Positions 42,569 to 50,814 of a stretch of 64,000 nt of DNA are shown in pieces; within the stretch, counting starts at the first letter, position 1; every line of letters starts with the position of its first letter. Made by a program: the position numbers and the translations under genes. The notes under the pieces are model-generated. The model was not told where the DNA came from, made no database searches, and saw only the letters and a program-made list of their open reading frames with translations. The stretch comes from Aeromicrobium endophyticum (GTDB lineage: Bacteria > Actinomycetota > Actinomycetes > Propionibacteriales > Nocardioidaceae): NCBI RefSeq assembly GCF_003586285.1, contig NZ_QUBR01000001.1:1417363-1481362 (forward strand). The letters run 5' to 3'.

Positions 42569-42574
42569 CATGCT
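42569..42574 (+). promoter_or_regulatory. -10-like element of MTA phosphorylase gene
   Basis: CATGCT, 6 nt before the ATG at 42581, in the same position as in other leaderless genes of this window. Confidence 0.3.
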
Positions 42575-42580
42575 CGGGGG

Positions 42581-43384
42581 ATGACTGAGCTCGCGCGTCC
42601 CGACGTCGCCGTCATCGGCGGCAGCGGCTTCTACACCTTCCTCGACGACCCCCAGGAGGTCGAGGTCGACACCCCCTACGGCAAGCCGTCCGCCCCCATC
42701 TCCGTCGGCACCGTCGAGGGGCGTCCTGTCGCGTTCCTGCCCCGGCACGGCGCGCACCACGACTTCCCGGCCCACCGCGTGCCGTACCGCGCCAACATGT
42801 GGGCGCTGCGCAGCCTCGGCGTCCGGCAGGTGCTGGCGCCGTGCGCCGTCGGCGGCCTGCAGGTCGAGCACGGGCCCGGCACCTTCGTGGTCCCCGACCA
42901 GCTCGTCGACCGCACCAGCGGACGTCACCAGACGTACTTCGACTCCGGTGCGTGCCACGTCTCGTTCGCCGACCCCTACTGCTCCAGGCTGCGTCACCAC
43001 CTGCTCGACGGGCTGGCCGAGCAGACGCCGGTCGACGGCGGCGCGATGGTCGTCATCGAGGGTCCGCGGTTCTCGACCCGTGCCGAGTCGAAGTGGTACG
43101 GCGCGCAGGGCTGGGCCGTGGTCAACATGACCGGGCACCCCGAGGCGGTCCTCGCTCGAGAGCTGGCCCTCTGCTACGCCACGGTCGCCCTCGTCACCGA
43201 TCACGACGCCGGCGTCGACGAGGCCTCGGCCGTCAGCATGGACGCCGTGTTCGAGGTGTTCGCCGCCCACACCGACACGCTCAAGGGCGTGCTCGCCGAG
43301 GTGGTCGCCGGCCTCGGCACCGACCGCGACTGCGAGTGCTCGCACGCCGTCGACGGCATGGACCTCCCGATCGAGCTGCCGTGA
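42581..43384 (+). CDS. mtnP: S-methyl-5'-thioadenosine phosphorylase
   Basis: 267 residues, typical for MTAP/PNP family II. Phosphate-binding IGGSGFY (12-18) and LPRHGAHHD (near 50), base/ribose segments APCAVGGLQ, IEGPRFSTRAES and NMTGHPEAVLARE, and TDHDAG near 210 are all present. It phosphorolyses 5'-methylthioadenosine, a by-product of polyamine and related synthesis, to adenine and methylthioribose-1-phosphate. The NMTG and TDHD motifs fit MTA rather than guanosine as substrate. It overlaps the epimerase gene by 4 bp (GTGA). Confidence 0.88.
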   Translation: MTELARPDVAVIGGSGFYTFLDDPQEVEVDTPYGKPSAPISVGTVEGRPVAFLPRHGAHHDFPAHRVPYRANMWALRSLGVRQVLAPCAVGGLQVEHGPGTFVVPDQLVDRTSGRHQTYFDSGACHVSFADPYCSRLRHHLLDGLAEQTPVDGGAMVVIEGPRFSTRAESKWYGAQGWAVVNMTGHPEAVLARELALCYATVALVTDHDAGVDEASAVSMDAVFEVFAAHTDTLKGVLAEVVAGLGTDRDCECSHAVDGMDLPIELP

Positions 43385-44418
43385 AGATCCTGCTGACGGG
43401 CGCTGCCGGCTTCATCGGCACCCACATCGGACGCATCGCGCGCGAGCGCGGGCACGAGGTCGTCGCGCTCGACATGTTCCTCGACAAGGCGCACGGTCCC
43501 GGTGAGCGTCCGCCGGGGTTCGAGCAGCTCGACCTGCGCTCGGCGCGGCTCGACGACGTGCTCGACGGCATCGACGTGGTCTGCCACCAGGCGGCGATGG
43601 TCGGCAACGGGGTCGACGCGCAGGACCTGCCCGACTACGCCGAGCACAACGACGCCGGCACGGCCCGACTGCTGGCCGCGATGGCCCGCCGCGGTGTCGA
43701 CCGCCTGGTGCTCGCCTCGTCGATGGTCGTCTACGGCGACGGGCGCTACACGTGCCCCGAGCACGGCGACGTCCCGCCCGCGCAGCGCCGCGAGGACGAC
43801 CTGTCGGTGGGCCGCTACGACCCCCGTTGCCCCGTGTGCGGCGGCGACATCACGTGGCGTCGCATCTCCGAGGACACCCCCTTCCTGCCACGCACGAGCT
43901 ATGCCGCGTCGAAGATCGCGCAGGAGCACTACGCATCGGCCTGGTGCACGCTGGAGGGCTCGCGGGCCGTGGCGCTGAGGTACCACAACGTCTACGGCCC
44001 GGGCATGCCCGCCGACACGCCCTACGCCGGCGTCGCGGCGATCTTCCGCTCGGCGATCGCGCGGGGCGAGGCCCCTCGGGTCTTCGAGGACGGAGCCCAG
44101 GTGCGCGACTTCGTGCACGTCCACGACATCGCGCGGGCCAACGTGCTGGCCGTCGAGCAGGTGGCCGACCACGAGCCGGGCCTGACGCCCTACAACATCG
44201 CGTCGGGCACGACGTTCACGATCGGTCAGATGGCGTCGACCCTCGCGGCCGCGGCAGGCGGCCAGCAGCCGGTGCTGACGGGCGACTACCGAGCCTTCGA
44301 CGTGCGCCACGTCGTGGCGTCGCCCGAAGCGGCGAAGGCCGGCCTGGGCTTCGAGGCCGAGATCCGTCCGGAGGAGGGCCTCGCCGCCCTCGCCACCGAC
44401 CCCCTGCGCACCCGCTAG
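43381..44418 (+). CDS. NAD-dependent sugar-nucleotide epimerase with Cys-rich insert
   Basis: 345 residues from GTG. Extended-SDR: TGAAGFIG (7-14), SSMVVYGDGRY, catalytic YxxxK in SYAASKIAQEH and NVYGPGMP. Between strands, an insert with two CxxC-like pairs (TCPEHGD and CPVCGGD) is probably a zinc knuckle, as in enzymes related to dTDP-L-rhamnose 4-epimerase (WbiB). It would epimerise a nucleotide sugar for surface glycans, which fits the glycosyltransferases downstream. Coupled to mtnP by a 4-bp overlap, an odd pairing. Confidence 0.83.
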   Translation: MKILLTGAAGFIGTHIGRIARERGHEVVALDMFLDKAHGPGERPPGFEQLDLRSARLDDVLDGIDVVCHQAAMVGNGVDAQDLPDYAEHNDAGTARLLAAMARRGVDRLVLASSMVVYGDGRYTCPEHGDVPPAQRREDDLSVGRYDPRCPVCGGDITWRRISEDTPFLPRTSYAASKIAQEHYASAWCTLEGSRAVALRYHNVYGPGMPADTPYAGVAAIFRSAIARGEAPRVFEDGAQVRDFVHVHDIARANVLAVEQVADHEPGLTPYNIASGTTFTIGQMASTLAAAAGGQQPVLTGDYRAFDVRHVVASPEAAKAGLGFEAEIRPEEGLAALATDPLRTR

Positions 44419-44426
44419 ACCTGCGG

Positions 44427-44479
44427 TGTGTGACGTCTACGGCGTCACGGGTCGCCCGTGACGCCGTAGACGTCACACA
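44427..44479. terminator. 24-bp perfect palindrome between convergent genes
   Basis: TGTGTGACGTCTACGGCGTC (start of arm at 44427-44450) pairs perfectly with 44456-44479 around a 5-nt loop. It lies 9 bp after the epimerase stop and 6 bp from the stop of the convergent membrane protein, so it would terminate both. Its length is unusual for a plain terminator. Confidence 0.7.
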
Positions 44480-44484
44480 TCGCG

Positions 44485-45783
44485 TCACCAGCGGGTGAGG
44501 AGCAGCTGCTGGGCCAGCAGGGCCAGCAGCACCTGCGACGCCAGCAGCGGCTTGTGCCAACGCTCGGGCAGCAGGGCAGGGAGGGCGACGATCCAGATCG
44601 TGAACGGCAACCAGATGCGCTCGACCTCGGCCTTGCTCATGCCCGACAGGTCGGCCACGACGATGGTCGCCGCGGCGGCCGCGGCCAGCTGAGCCAGCAC
44701 GTTGCGCTCGCGCAGCGCCCGCACGGCCGTCGGGAACGCCGCCCAGACGGCCAGGCCCGCCGTGAACGTCCACGCCGCGAGATTGGCCCACACCCAGTAC
44801 GAGAACGCCCGCTCGGACGCGATGCCGTCGTAGTAGCGCTCGCGCAGCACGGGATAGGCCTCCCACCACGCGAACCCGCCGAGGGTGAACGCCGCGGCCA
44901 CGACCAGCGCACCGCCCAGGGCCCACGGCAGGGGCCGCCAGCTGCGCGCGACGACCAGCACCGTGACCGCGAGGATGCCCAGCAGCGGCAGTCCGTACGA
45001 CAGGTACACGCAGTAGCCGAGCAGCAGGCCTGATCCGACGGCCGGCAGCGCGCGGCGGTGCACGGCGGCGACGGCGAGCAGCGCCAGCCCCCACGCCGCC
45101 ACCGCCGTGAACACCGCATCGCCGTTGACGCCCATCCACACCGCGCTGGGCGCCAGCACGATCCACGGCACCACCGAGCGGGCAAGCGCCTCGGAGCCGA
45201 GCGCACGCAGCGTGATCATGACCGCGACGATCGCCGTGCTGGCGATCGTCACGCACACGACGCCGATCCAGAACGGGTCGGTGATGCCGAGCCGGTCGAG
45301 CCCCACGAAGTAGAGCAGCGCGCCGGGCGGGTGGCCCGCGACGTGGACGTACCAGTTGTCGGGCGCATCCATCGGGATGCGGTCGATGAACGTCTGCAGC
45401 ATCGTGTGGATCGAGCCGACGCTCTGCGCGTCGTAGACGTACTCCTGCCGGCGCTCGAACGTCCGGGCCAGCCCCTCGGTGCCCTCGGTCATGGCGACGG
45501 CGACGATCCACAGCCATGCCGTCGCGAACGCCGTGGCGAGCAGTGCTCGCCACGGCAGCGTGCGGGTGAGCCGGGGCAGCACCCCCACGAGCACCAGCCC
45601 GATCGCGATCGCGGGCAGGGTCAGGACGCCGAAGCGGGGGTCCCAGTCGGCGTGCAGGGGCGGGAAGTGCACGCGGACGTCGTCGTCGAGCCACTGCGGG
45701 ACGACCATCGCGGCCACGACGAGCACCAGACCGGCACCGGCCGACAGCACGGCTGCTCGGGGGCTCGTCGGGATCCTGGGCAC
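44485..45783 (-). CDS. Polytopic membrane protein, GT-C glycosyltransferase-like
   Basis: 432 residues with about 11 helices. After the second helix there is a large outside loop with RTFERRQEYVYDAQSV and VHVAGHPPGALLYF; the acidic/aromatic first loop (QWLDDDVRVHFPPLHADWD) and the HPPG motif are typical of polyprenyl-phosphate-sugar dependent GT-C enzymes of actinobacteria (mannosyl or arabinosyl transferases). An assignment to a specific GT family is not possible here. Convergent with the epimerase and divergent from the GT2 gene; probably part of envelope glycan synthesis. Confidence 0.65.
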   Translation of the reverse strand: MPRIPTSPRAAVLSAGAGLVLVVAAMVVPQWLDDDVRVHFPPLHADWDPRFGVLTLPAIAIGLVLVGVLPRLTRTLPWRALLATAFATAWLWIVAVAMTEGTEGLARTFERRQEYVYDAQSVGSIHTMLQTFIDRIPMDAPDNWYVHVAGHPPGALLYFVGLDRLGITDPFWIGVVCVTIASTAIVAVMITLRALGSEALARSVVPWIVLAPSAVWMGVNGDAVFTAVAAWGLALLAVAAVHRRALPAVGSGLLLGYCVYLSYGLPLLGILAVTVLVVARSWRPLPWALGGALVVAAAFTLGGFAWWEAYPVLRERYYDGIASERAFSYWVWANLAAWTFTAGLAVWAAFPTAVRALRERNVLAQLAAAAAATIVVADLSGMSKAEVERIWLPFTIWIVALPALLPERWHKPLLASQVLLALLAQQLLLTRW

Positions 45784-45871
45784 GCCGCAAGCCTAGGGTG
45801 GAGGCGGTCGCCCGGCCCGATGGAGACAGGTGGACGATCCCTCTGCGGGTGCGACCAATCGCCACGCCCCC

Positions 45872-45877
45872 TAGGTT
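45872..45877 (+). promoter_or_regulatory. -10 element of GT2 operon
   Basis: TAGGTT, 6 nt before the ATG at 45884; leaderless arrangement for the five-gene operon. Confidence 0.45.
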
Positions 45878-45883
45878 CGAATC

Positions 45884-46546
45884 ATGACCATGAGCACCTG
45901 CGATGTCGTGATCCCGTGTCGGGACGAGGCTCTCGCGCTGCCGACCGTCCTCGCGGAGACCCCCGAGGGCTGGAACGTCATCGTCGTCGACAACGGATCG
46001 ACCGATGGCACCGCCGATGTCGCGAGGTCGCTGGGCGCCCGGGTCGTCAGCGAGCACCGTCCGGGCTACGGCGCCGCCGTGCACACCGGGATGCTCGCCG
46101 CGACGTCCGAGTTCGTGGCCGTCATCGACGGCGATGCGTCGATGCGCCTCGACGAGCTCGTGCCCATGCTCGACATCGTCCGCTCCGGCGCCGCGACCAT
46201 GGCCGTCGGACGGCGTCGCCCCGTCGGGCGGGGCGTGTGGCCCTGGCACGCACGGGCCGGTACCACGATGCTCGCCGCTCTGATCCGCCACCGCAGCGCG
46301 TTCGGCATCCACGACCTCGCGCCGATGCGCGTCTGCCGCCGCGACGACCTGCTGGCCCTCGACGTGAAGGACCGGCGCTTCGGCTATCCCCTCGAGCTGA
46401 TGCTCAAGGCTGCCGAGGCGGGGTGGACGGTCAGCGAGATCGACGTGTCGTACGACCGCCGTGCCGAGGGCACGAAGTCGAAGGTGTCGGGCTCGGTGCG
46501 CGGCACGGTCCGCGTGGCCCACGACTTCGCGAAGGTCATGCGATGA
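45884..46546 (+). CDS. Family 2 glycosyltransferase
   Basis: 220 residues. GT-A fold: VVIPCRDEA and VVDNGSTDGTADVARS near the N-terminus, the metal-binding DGDAS (DxD) near 80, and a C-terminal YDRRAEGTKSKVSGS motif as in dolichol-phosphate-mannose-synthase-like GT2s. No membrane helices. It transfers a sugar from a nucleotide donor, perhaps to polyprenyl phosphate. First gene of a five-gene operon whose members overlap by 4 bp. Confidence 0.87.
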   Translation: MTMSTCDVVIPCRDEALALPTVLAETPEGWNVIVVDNGSTDGTADVARSLGARVVSEHRPGYGAAVHTGMLAATSEFVAVIDGDASMRLDELVPMLDIVRSGAATMAVGRRRPVGRGVWPWHARAGTTMLAALIRHRSAFGIHDLAPMRVCRRDDLLALDVKDRRFGYPLELMLKAAEAGWTVSEIDVSYDRRAEGTKSKVSGSVRGTVRVAHDFAKVMR

Positions 46547-47244
46547 CCGCCCCGACGCTGCTCGTGGTGGCCAAGGCGCCCGTCCCCGGATTGGCCAAGA
46601 CCCGCGTCGCCCGGACGGTCGGCGACGACGTGGCCGCCGACCTGGCCGCCGCCGCGCTGCTCGACACCCTGGCCACGGCCACGGCCGTCGGCTGGCCGGT
46701 CGTGGTGGCCATGACGGGAGACCTGTCGCGGGCAGCCCGCGCCGACGAGATCCGCGAGGCCCTCGAGCCCCTGAAGGTCATCCCCCAACGCGGTGACGGT
46801 CTGGCCGAGCGCTTGGCCAACGCGCACGCCGACGCCGCCGCCGGCTCGACCGCGGGCATCGTGCAGGTGGGCATGGACACCCCGCAGCTGCTGGTGGCGG
46901 ACTACCTCGACGCCGGTCGCACCGTCGAGCTCGGCAGCATCGTCGTCGGCCCCGCCACCGACGGCGGGTGGTGGCTGCTGGGCCTGCCCGACCCGTCGCT
47001 CGCCGCGGCGCTGACCGGGGTCGAGATGTCAGCGTCCGACACGGGCGCCAGGACGGTCGAGGCCCTTGGCGGCGACGTCGTCACGCTCCGGACGCTGCGC
47101 GACATGGACACGTGGGACGACGCGGTCGAGATCGCCGGCACCGTCCCCATCTCGCTGATCGCCGACGCCGTCAGCCGGCAGCTGGCGAGCGCTGCCGAGG
47201 CTGACGAGACCGACACGACCGACGAGACCGGATCGCCGTCATGA
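46543..47244 (+). CDS. DUF2064 / TIGR04282-like nucleotidyl- or glycosyltransferase
   Basis: 233 residues. A CofC/GT-A-like fold: LVVAKAPVPGLAKTRVA (6-22), then IVQVGMDTPQL and GPATDGGWWLLGL. Family TIGR04282 is described as associated with glycosyltransferases and radical-SAM loci; the reaction is not settled. A Thr/Asp/Glu tail (from about 215) is extra. Overlaps the GT2 and methyltransferase genes by 4 bp each, so the products are probably needed together. Confidence 0.8.
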   Translation: MTAPTLLVVAKAPVPGLAKTRVARTVGDDVAADLAAAALLDTLATATAVGWPVVVAMTGDLSRAARADEIREALEPLKVIPQRGDGLAERLANAHADAAAGSTAGIVQVGMDTPQLLVADYLDAGRTVELGSIVVGPATDGGWWLLGLPDPSLAAALTGVEMSASDTGARTVEALGGDVVTLRTLRDMDTWDDAVEIAGTVPISLIADAVSRQLASAAEADETDTTDETGSPS

Positions 47245-47885
47245 GTCTCGCCTTCGACCCGGTCAGCGCCTACGACGCGGCCTTCACCGGCAAGATCACC
47301 CACGTGGTCGACGACGTGGGAGGCATCGAGCCCTTCGACGTCGCGATGTGGTCGTCCGAGCCCGACTGGGTCGATCGTGAGCTGTTCATCGACCCGTGCG
47401 ACGCCGAGACGATCGACATCGGCTGCGGTCCGGGACGGCTCGTCGGTGCGCTGGCGGCCCGCCGCATCTTCGCGATGGGCATCGACGTCTCGAAGGAGGC
47501 GGTCCGTCAGACCCGCGACCGGGGCGCGCTGGCGCTGCTGCGCGACGTCTACGCCACGATCCCCGGCGAGGGACGCTGGTCGTTCGCCCTCCTGGCCGAC
47601 GGCAACCTGGGCATCGGGGGAGACCCCGTCCGGCTGCTCGCACGGGTGGGCGATGTGCTCGTCCCGGGAGGCCAGGTCATCGCCGAGGTCGCCGACCGCG
47701 GCGCGGGGCTCGTCCACGAGCGTCGTCGACTCCGGGTCGACGGACGCCTGTCGGTGCCGTTCGACTGGGCCGTCGTGGGCCTCGACGCCATCGCGGGTGT
47801 CGCAGCCGCCGCGGGCATGCGGGTGGTCTCGACACAGACCGCCGGTGGGCGTCACACTGCCACCATGGTCCGGACCTTGCCGTGA
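47241..47885 (+). CDS. Class I SAM-dependent methyltransferase
   Basis: 214 residues. Motif I TIDIGCGPGRLVGAL near 56-70, acidic end of strand 2 in MGIDVSKEA, motif III GDVLVPGGQVIAEV. Preceded by a short N-terminal cap (FDPVSAYDAAFTGK). The methyl acceptor is unknown. It lies between the DUF2064 protein and the molybdopterin oxidoreductase with 4-bp overlaps on both sides. Confidence 0.83.
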   Translation: MSLAFDPVSAYDAAFTGKITHVVDDVGGIEPFDVAMWSSEPDWVDRELFIDPCDAETIDIGCGPGRLVGALAARRIFAMGIDVSKEAVRQTRDRGALALLRDVYATIPGEGRWSFALLADGNLGIGGDPVRLLARVGDVLVPGGQVIAEVADRGAGLVHERRRLRVDGRLSVPFDWAVVGLDAIAGVAAAAGMRVVSTQTAGGRHTATMVRTLP

Positions 47886-49051
47886 GACTGCCCACCGTCG
47901 CCGACATCGAGCGACGGATACCGCGCCCGGACGACTTCGACAGCAGGGCGCGGGGGCCCGAGCTGACGGCACGGGTCGGCACGGCCCTCGGCATCTGCTT
48001 CGCCGTCTGCTTCCTCACCGGCATGTGGAGCCACCTGCAGTACAGCACCCCGGGGTGGCTGACCCTGAGCCCGAACCCGACCCAGCTGTACCGGTGGACG
48101 CAGGGGCTGCACATCGTCTCCGGCACGGCGGCCATCCCGTTGCTGCTGGTCAAGCTGTGGTCGGTCTTCCCGAGACTGTTCATCCGGCCCGGACGCGGCG
48201 CCCGCGCGCTGGTCGTCGAGGCGCTGGAGCGCGTGTCGATCGCGGCGTTGATGGGCGCGACGTTCTTCATGCTCGCGAGCGGGACGCTCAACATCATCGG
48301 CTGGTACCCCTGGGAGTTCAGCTTCCGCCGCACCCACGAGGCCGTCGCCTGGGTGGCGATCGGCGCACTGCTCGTGCACATCGGCGTCAAGCTGCCGGTC
48401 ATCCGCACGGCGCTCGGCGCGCCGGTCGAGCATGCCGAGCACGACCTCGACCCGTCGGCGCCGACCCGTCGCAGCGTGCTGCTGGCGGCGTTCGCGGCAT
48501 CCGGGCTCGCCGTGGTGCTGACGGCTGGGCAGACCGTGCCGTGGCTGCGGCGGGTGTCGGCGTTCTCGGTGCGGCCCGGCGACGGCCCCCAGGACCTGCC
48601 GGTCAACCGCACCGCCGCGGGTGCCGGCACCGCGAAGACGGCGCTCGACCCCGCGTGGCGGCTCGAGCTCGTCGCCGGTGACCGGACGGTCTCGCTCTCG
48701 CGCGACGAGCTGCTCGCGATGCCGCAGAGCACCCACCGCCTGCCCATCGCGTGCGTCGAGGGCTGGAGCCGCAACGCGACCTGGACGGGCGTGCCGCTGC
48801 GCGACCTGCTCGCCCTCGTGGGGGCCGACGCCGACTCCGACGTGGTGGTGAGGTCGTTGCAGACGCGTGGCGCGTTCGGCTCGTCACGGGTCGTCGGCAA
48901 CGTCGCCAAGGACGGCCGGACGATGCTGGCGCTGGCGCTCAACGGCGCGACGCTCGACATCGACCACGGCTACCCGGCCCGGCTGATCGCCCCCAACCGT
49001 CCGGGCGTGTTCCAGACCAAGTGGATCAACCGCATCGAGGTCGGCGCGTGA
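47882..49051 (+). CDS. Membrane cytochrome-b561-like / molybdopterin (SuoX-fold) oxidoreductase
   Basis: 389 residues from GTG. N-terminal four-helix membrane domain (about 35-175) with histidines suited to haem binding (SHLQYS, GLHIVSG, RRTHEAV, LVHIGVK). A second start-like TRRSVLLAAFAASG segment (about 196-210) anchors the outer domain. From about 240 a sulfite-oxidase-type molybdopterin domain carries the Mo-ligand cysteine in LPIACVEGWSRN. It probably oxidises or reduces a small molecule outside the membrane with electrons passing the b-type haems. The substrate is unknown. Confidence 0.85.
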   Translation: MRLPTVADIERRIPRPDDFDSRARGPELTARVGTALGICFAVCFLTGMWSHLQYSTPGWLTLSPNPTQLYRWTQGLHIVSGTAAIPLLLVKLWSVFPRLFIRPGRGARALVVEALERVSIAALMGATFFMLASGTLNIIGWYPWEFSFRRTHEAVAWVAIGALLVHIGVKLPVIRTALGAPVEHAEHDLDPSAPTRRSVLLAAFAASGLAVVLTAGQTVPWLRRVSAFSVRPGDGPQDLPVNRTAAGAGTAKTALDPAWRLELVAGDRTVSLSRDELLAMPQSTHRLPIACVEGWSRNATWTGVPLRDLLALVGADADSDVVVRSLQTRGAFGSSRVVGNVAKDGRTMLALALNGATLDIDHGYPARLIAPNRPGVFQTKWINRIEVGA

Positions 49052-49488
49052 GGGCCGTCCGCGGGCTCCTCGTCGCCCTGGGCGTCGGCTGCGGGCTGTG
49101 GGGGGTGTGGCTGATGCGCGACTTCACCCGCGAGCAGCTGACGTCCGAGGCCTTCTGGCTCGCGGGCGGGGTGGTGCTGCACGACGCGGTGCTCGCGCCG
49201 GTCGTGGTGGGCATCGGGTACGCGGCCTCGCGGGTGCTGCCGGCGCACTGGCGCAGCGCGACGGCGACGGCCTTCGTCGTCTGGGGGACGCTGACGGTCG
49301 CCTTCCTGCCGGTGCTGAGCGGTCAGGGCGGCAAGCCCGGCAACGACACGATCCTCGGCAAGCCGTACGTGCTCAGCTGGGTGGTGCTGACCCTCGTGCT
49401 CGCGGCCTACGCGGGCGTCGCGGCCCTGCTGCGGCGGCGTCAGGCCAGGTCGAGCGACATGAAGACGCTCCACGGATCCGGCTCGTAG
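49048..49488 (+). CDS. Four-helix membrane protein of the Moco oxidoreductase operon
   Basis: 146 residues from GTG, with helices at about 4-20, 36-58, 68-88 and 105-124. VVLHDAVLAPVVVG and GKPGNDTILGKPYV are notable loops. The C-terminus runs 49 bp into the convergent GNAT gene. It is 4-bp coupled to the oxidoreductase gene, suggesting a small membrane partner. Not assigned to a family. Confidence 0.72.
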   Translation: MRAVRGLLVALGVGCGLWGVWLMRDFTREQLTSEAFWLAGGVVLHDAVLAPVVVGIGYAASRVLPAHWRSATATAFVVWGTLTVAFLPVLSGQGGKPGNDTILGKPYVLSWVVLTLVLAAYAGVAALLRRRQARSSDMKTLHGSGS

Positions 49489-49907
49489 TCGGCGAACGGC
49501 TCGCCGTACGTGAAGCCGTGGCGCTCGTAGAGGCGGCGGGCCGGGGCGAACGGCGAGTTGCTGCCGGTCTCGAGGCTGACCCGGCGGTATCCGCGCGATC
49601 GAGCGGCGTCGAGCAGGTGCACCAGCACCAGGCTCGCGACGCCCTGGCCGCGGAAGGCGTCCGCGGTGCGCATCGACTTGATCTCGCCGTGCGCCGGGTC
49701 GATCTGCTGGAGCGCGCCGCAGCCGGCCAGCGCGTCGCCCGACCACGCGCTCCAGAACGTCACGCCGTCGCCCCGCAGGCTGTCGACGTCGAGCGCGTGG
49801 ACGCTCTCGGCGGGGGTGTGGCTGTGCATGTCGTCGAGGTGCTGCTCGAGCAGGGCGATGACCTCGGCGCCCGTCAGGTCGTCCTCGCGGACGACGAGCT
49901 CGGTCAC
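49440..49907 (-). CDS. GNAT-family N-acetyltransferase
   Basis: 155 residues from GTG. The acetyl-CoA site FRGQGVASLVLVHLLDAARS near 90-110 shows the (R/Q)xxGxA pattern, and the closing YERHGFTYGEPFADYEPDP is typical. IDPAHGEIKSMRT is the beta4 strand region. The acceptor is unknown. It overlaps the DHFR-like gene by 4 bp, and its 3' end overlaps a convergent membrane-protein gene by 49 bp. Confidence 0.85.
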   Translation of the reverse strand: MTELVVREDDLTGAEVIALLEQHLDDMHSHTPAESVHALDVDSLRGDGVTFWSAWSGDALAGCGALQQIDPAHGEIKSMRTADAFRGQGVASLVLVHLLDAARSRGYRRVSLETGSNSPFAPARRLYERHGFTYGEPFADYEPDPWSVFMSLDLA

Positions 49908-50467
49908 CGGACGCCCGACGGTCGCAGCACGCGGTGGTGCAGGTGGACGACCTCGCCGAAGCGGTGCTCGTCGACGAGCTCGAGATCGGTGCGGACGCCG
50001 TCGGGCAGCCACCGCGCACCCCCTCCGACGACGACGGGGTGCGCGAAGGTGTGGATCTCGTCGACCAGCCCGGCCGCGAGGGCCTGACCGGCCAGCTCGG
50101 GCCCGCCGATCAGCACGTCGGTGTCGGAGGCCTCGACGAGCGCGCGCACCGCGTCGACGTCGAAGTCGCGCTCGATGCGGCTGCGAGCGGTGGACGTCAC
50201 GGCCAGCGACCGGGAGTAGACGACCTTGTCGGCGGCCTGCCACAGCTGCGCGAAGTCGACCATGAAGGGGTCGGGGTCGTCGACGGTCTCCCAGAACGAC
50301 ATGACCTCGTACATGCGCCGGCCGTAGAGGTGCGTGCCCATCGGACGCACCAGGTCGGCGATGTAGGCGTGGACCTGCTCGTCGGGCTGCGACCAGGTGA
50401 AGCTGCCCTCGGCGTCGCTGGCGTAGCCGTCGAGGGACACGTTGCAGGAGTAGACGAGTCGGCCCAT
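49904..50467 (-). CDS. Dihydrofolate-reductase-fold protein (RibD C-terminal family)
   Basis: 187 residues. Opens with MGRLVYSCNVSLDGYASD, followed by HLYGRRMYEVMSFWE, DKVVYSRSL and the nucleotide-binding VLIGGPELAGQAL, the pattern of stand-alone RibD_C/DHFR-like reductases. It probably binds NADPH; the substrate is unknown. The ATG at 50467 lies 2 bp after the Dabb gene, giving the order Dabb, DHFR-like, GNAT. Confidence 0.85.
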   Translation of the reverse strand: MGRLVYSCNVSLDGYASDAEGSFTWSQPDEQVHAYIADLVRPMGTHLYGRRMYEVMSFWETVDDPDPFMVDFAQLWQAADKVVYSRSLAVTSTARSRIERDFDVDAVRALVEASDTDVLIGGPELAGQALAAGLVDEIHTFAHPVVVGGGARWLPDGVRTDLELVDEHRFGEVVHLHHRVLRPSGVR

Positions 50468-50469
50468 GG

Positions 50470-50769
50470 TCAGGATCCTTCGACGTCGATCACGAGGACG
50501 CGGCGCAGGCACCGCTGGAGCACCGCCACCGCGTCCTGGTGGCGCGGCGCGACCAGGTAGTCGTCGCGGGCCGCCGCCGACTCGAACACTGCGACGGCGG
50601 CGTGGGTGAACCCGTCCGAGAGCGGCTCGGGGCTCACGTTGGGTCCGACCGTCATCGATCGCACCCCGGGGAGGTCGACGAGCGCGCGCAAGCCCTCGAC
50701 CGCGGCGGTGACCTGCTCGGGCACGGCCGGGTCGAGGTCGAGCAGGACGGTGTGGACGATCGGCGGCAC
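50470..50769 (-). CDS. Dabb (stress-responsive A/B barrel) domain protein
   Basis: 99 residues from GTG at 50769 (an in-frame GTG at 50787 is possible). VHTVLLDLDPAVPEQVTAAV, then GVRSMTVGPNVSPEPL and FTHAAVAVFESAAARDDYLV fit the dimeric alpha/beta-barrel Dabb domain, a small fold with varied or unknown functions. It is the first gene of the operon and divergent from dcd (45 bp). Confidence 0.78.
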   Translation of the reverse strand: MPPIVHTVLLDLDPAVPEQVTAAVEGLRALVDLPGVRSMTVGPNVSPEPLSDGFTHAAVAVFESAAARDDYLVAPRHQDAVAVLQRCLRRVLVIDVEGS

Positions 50770-50801
50770 GGCGCCATTCTCTCGCACGCCGGCCCGATGC
50801 G

Positions 50802-50807
50802 TTAGTT
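50802..50807 (+). promoter_or_regulatory. -10 element of dcd
   Basis: TTAGTT, 7 nt before the GTG at 50815; leaderless arrangement. Confidence 0.38.
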
Positions 50808-50814
50808 TCGACTC

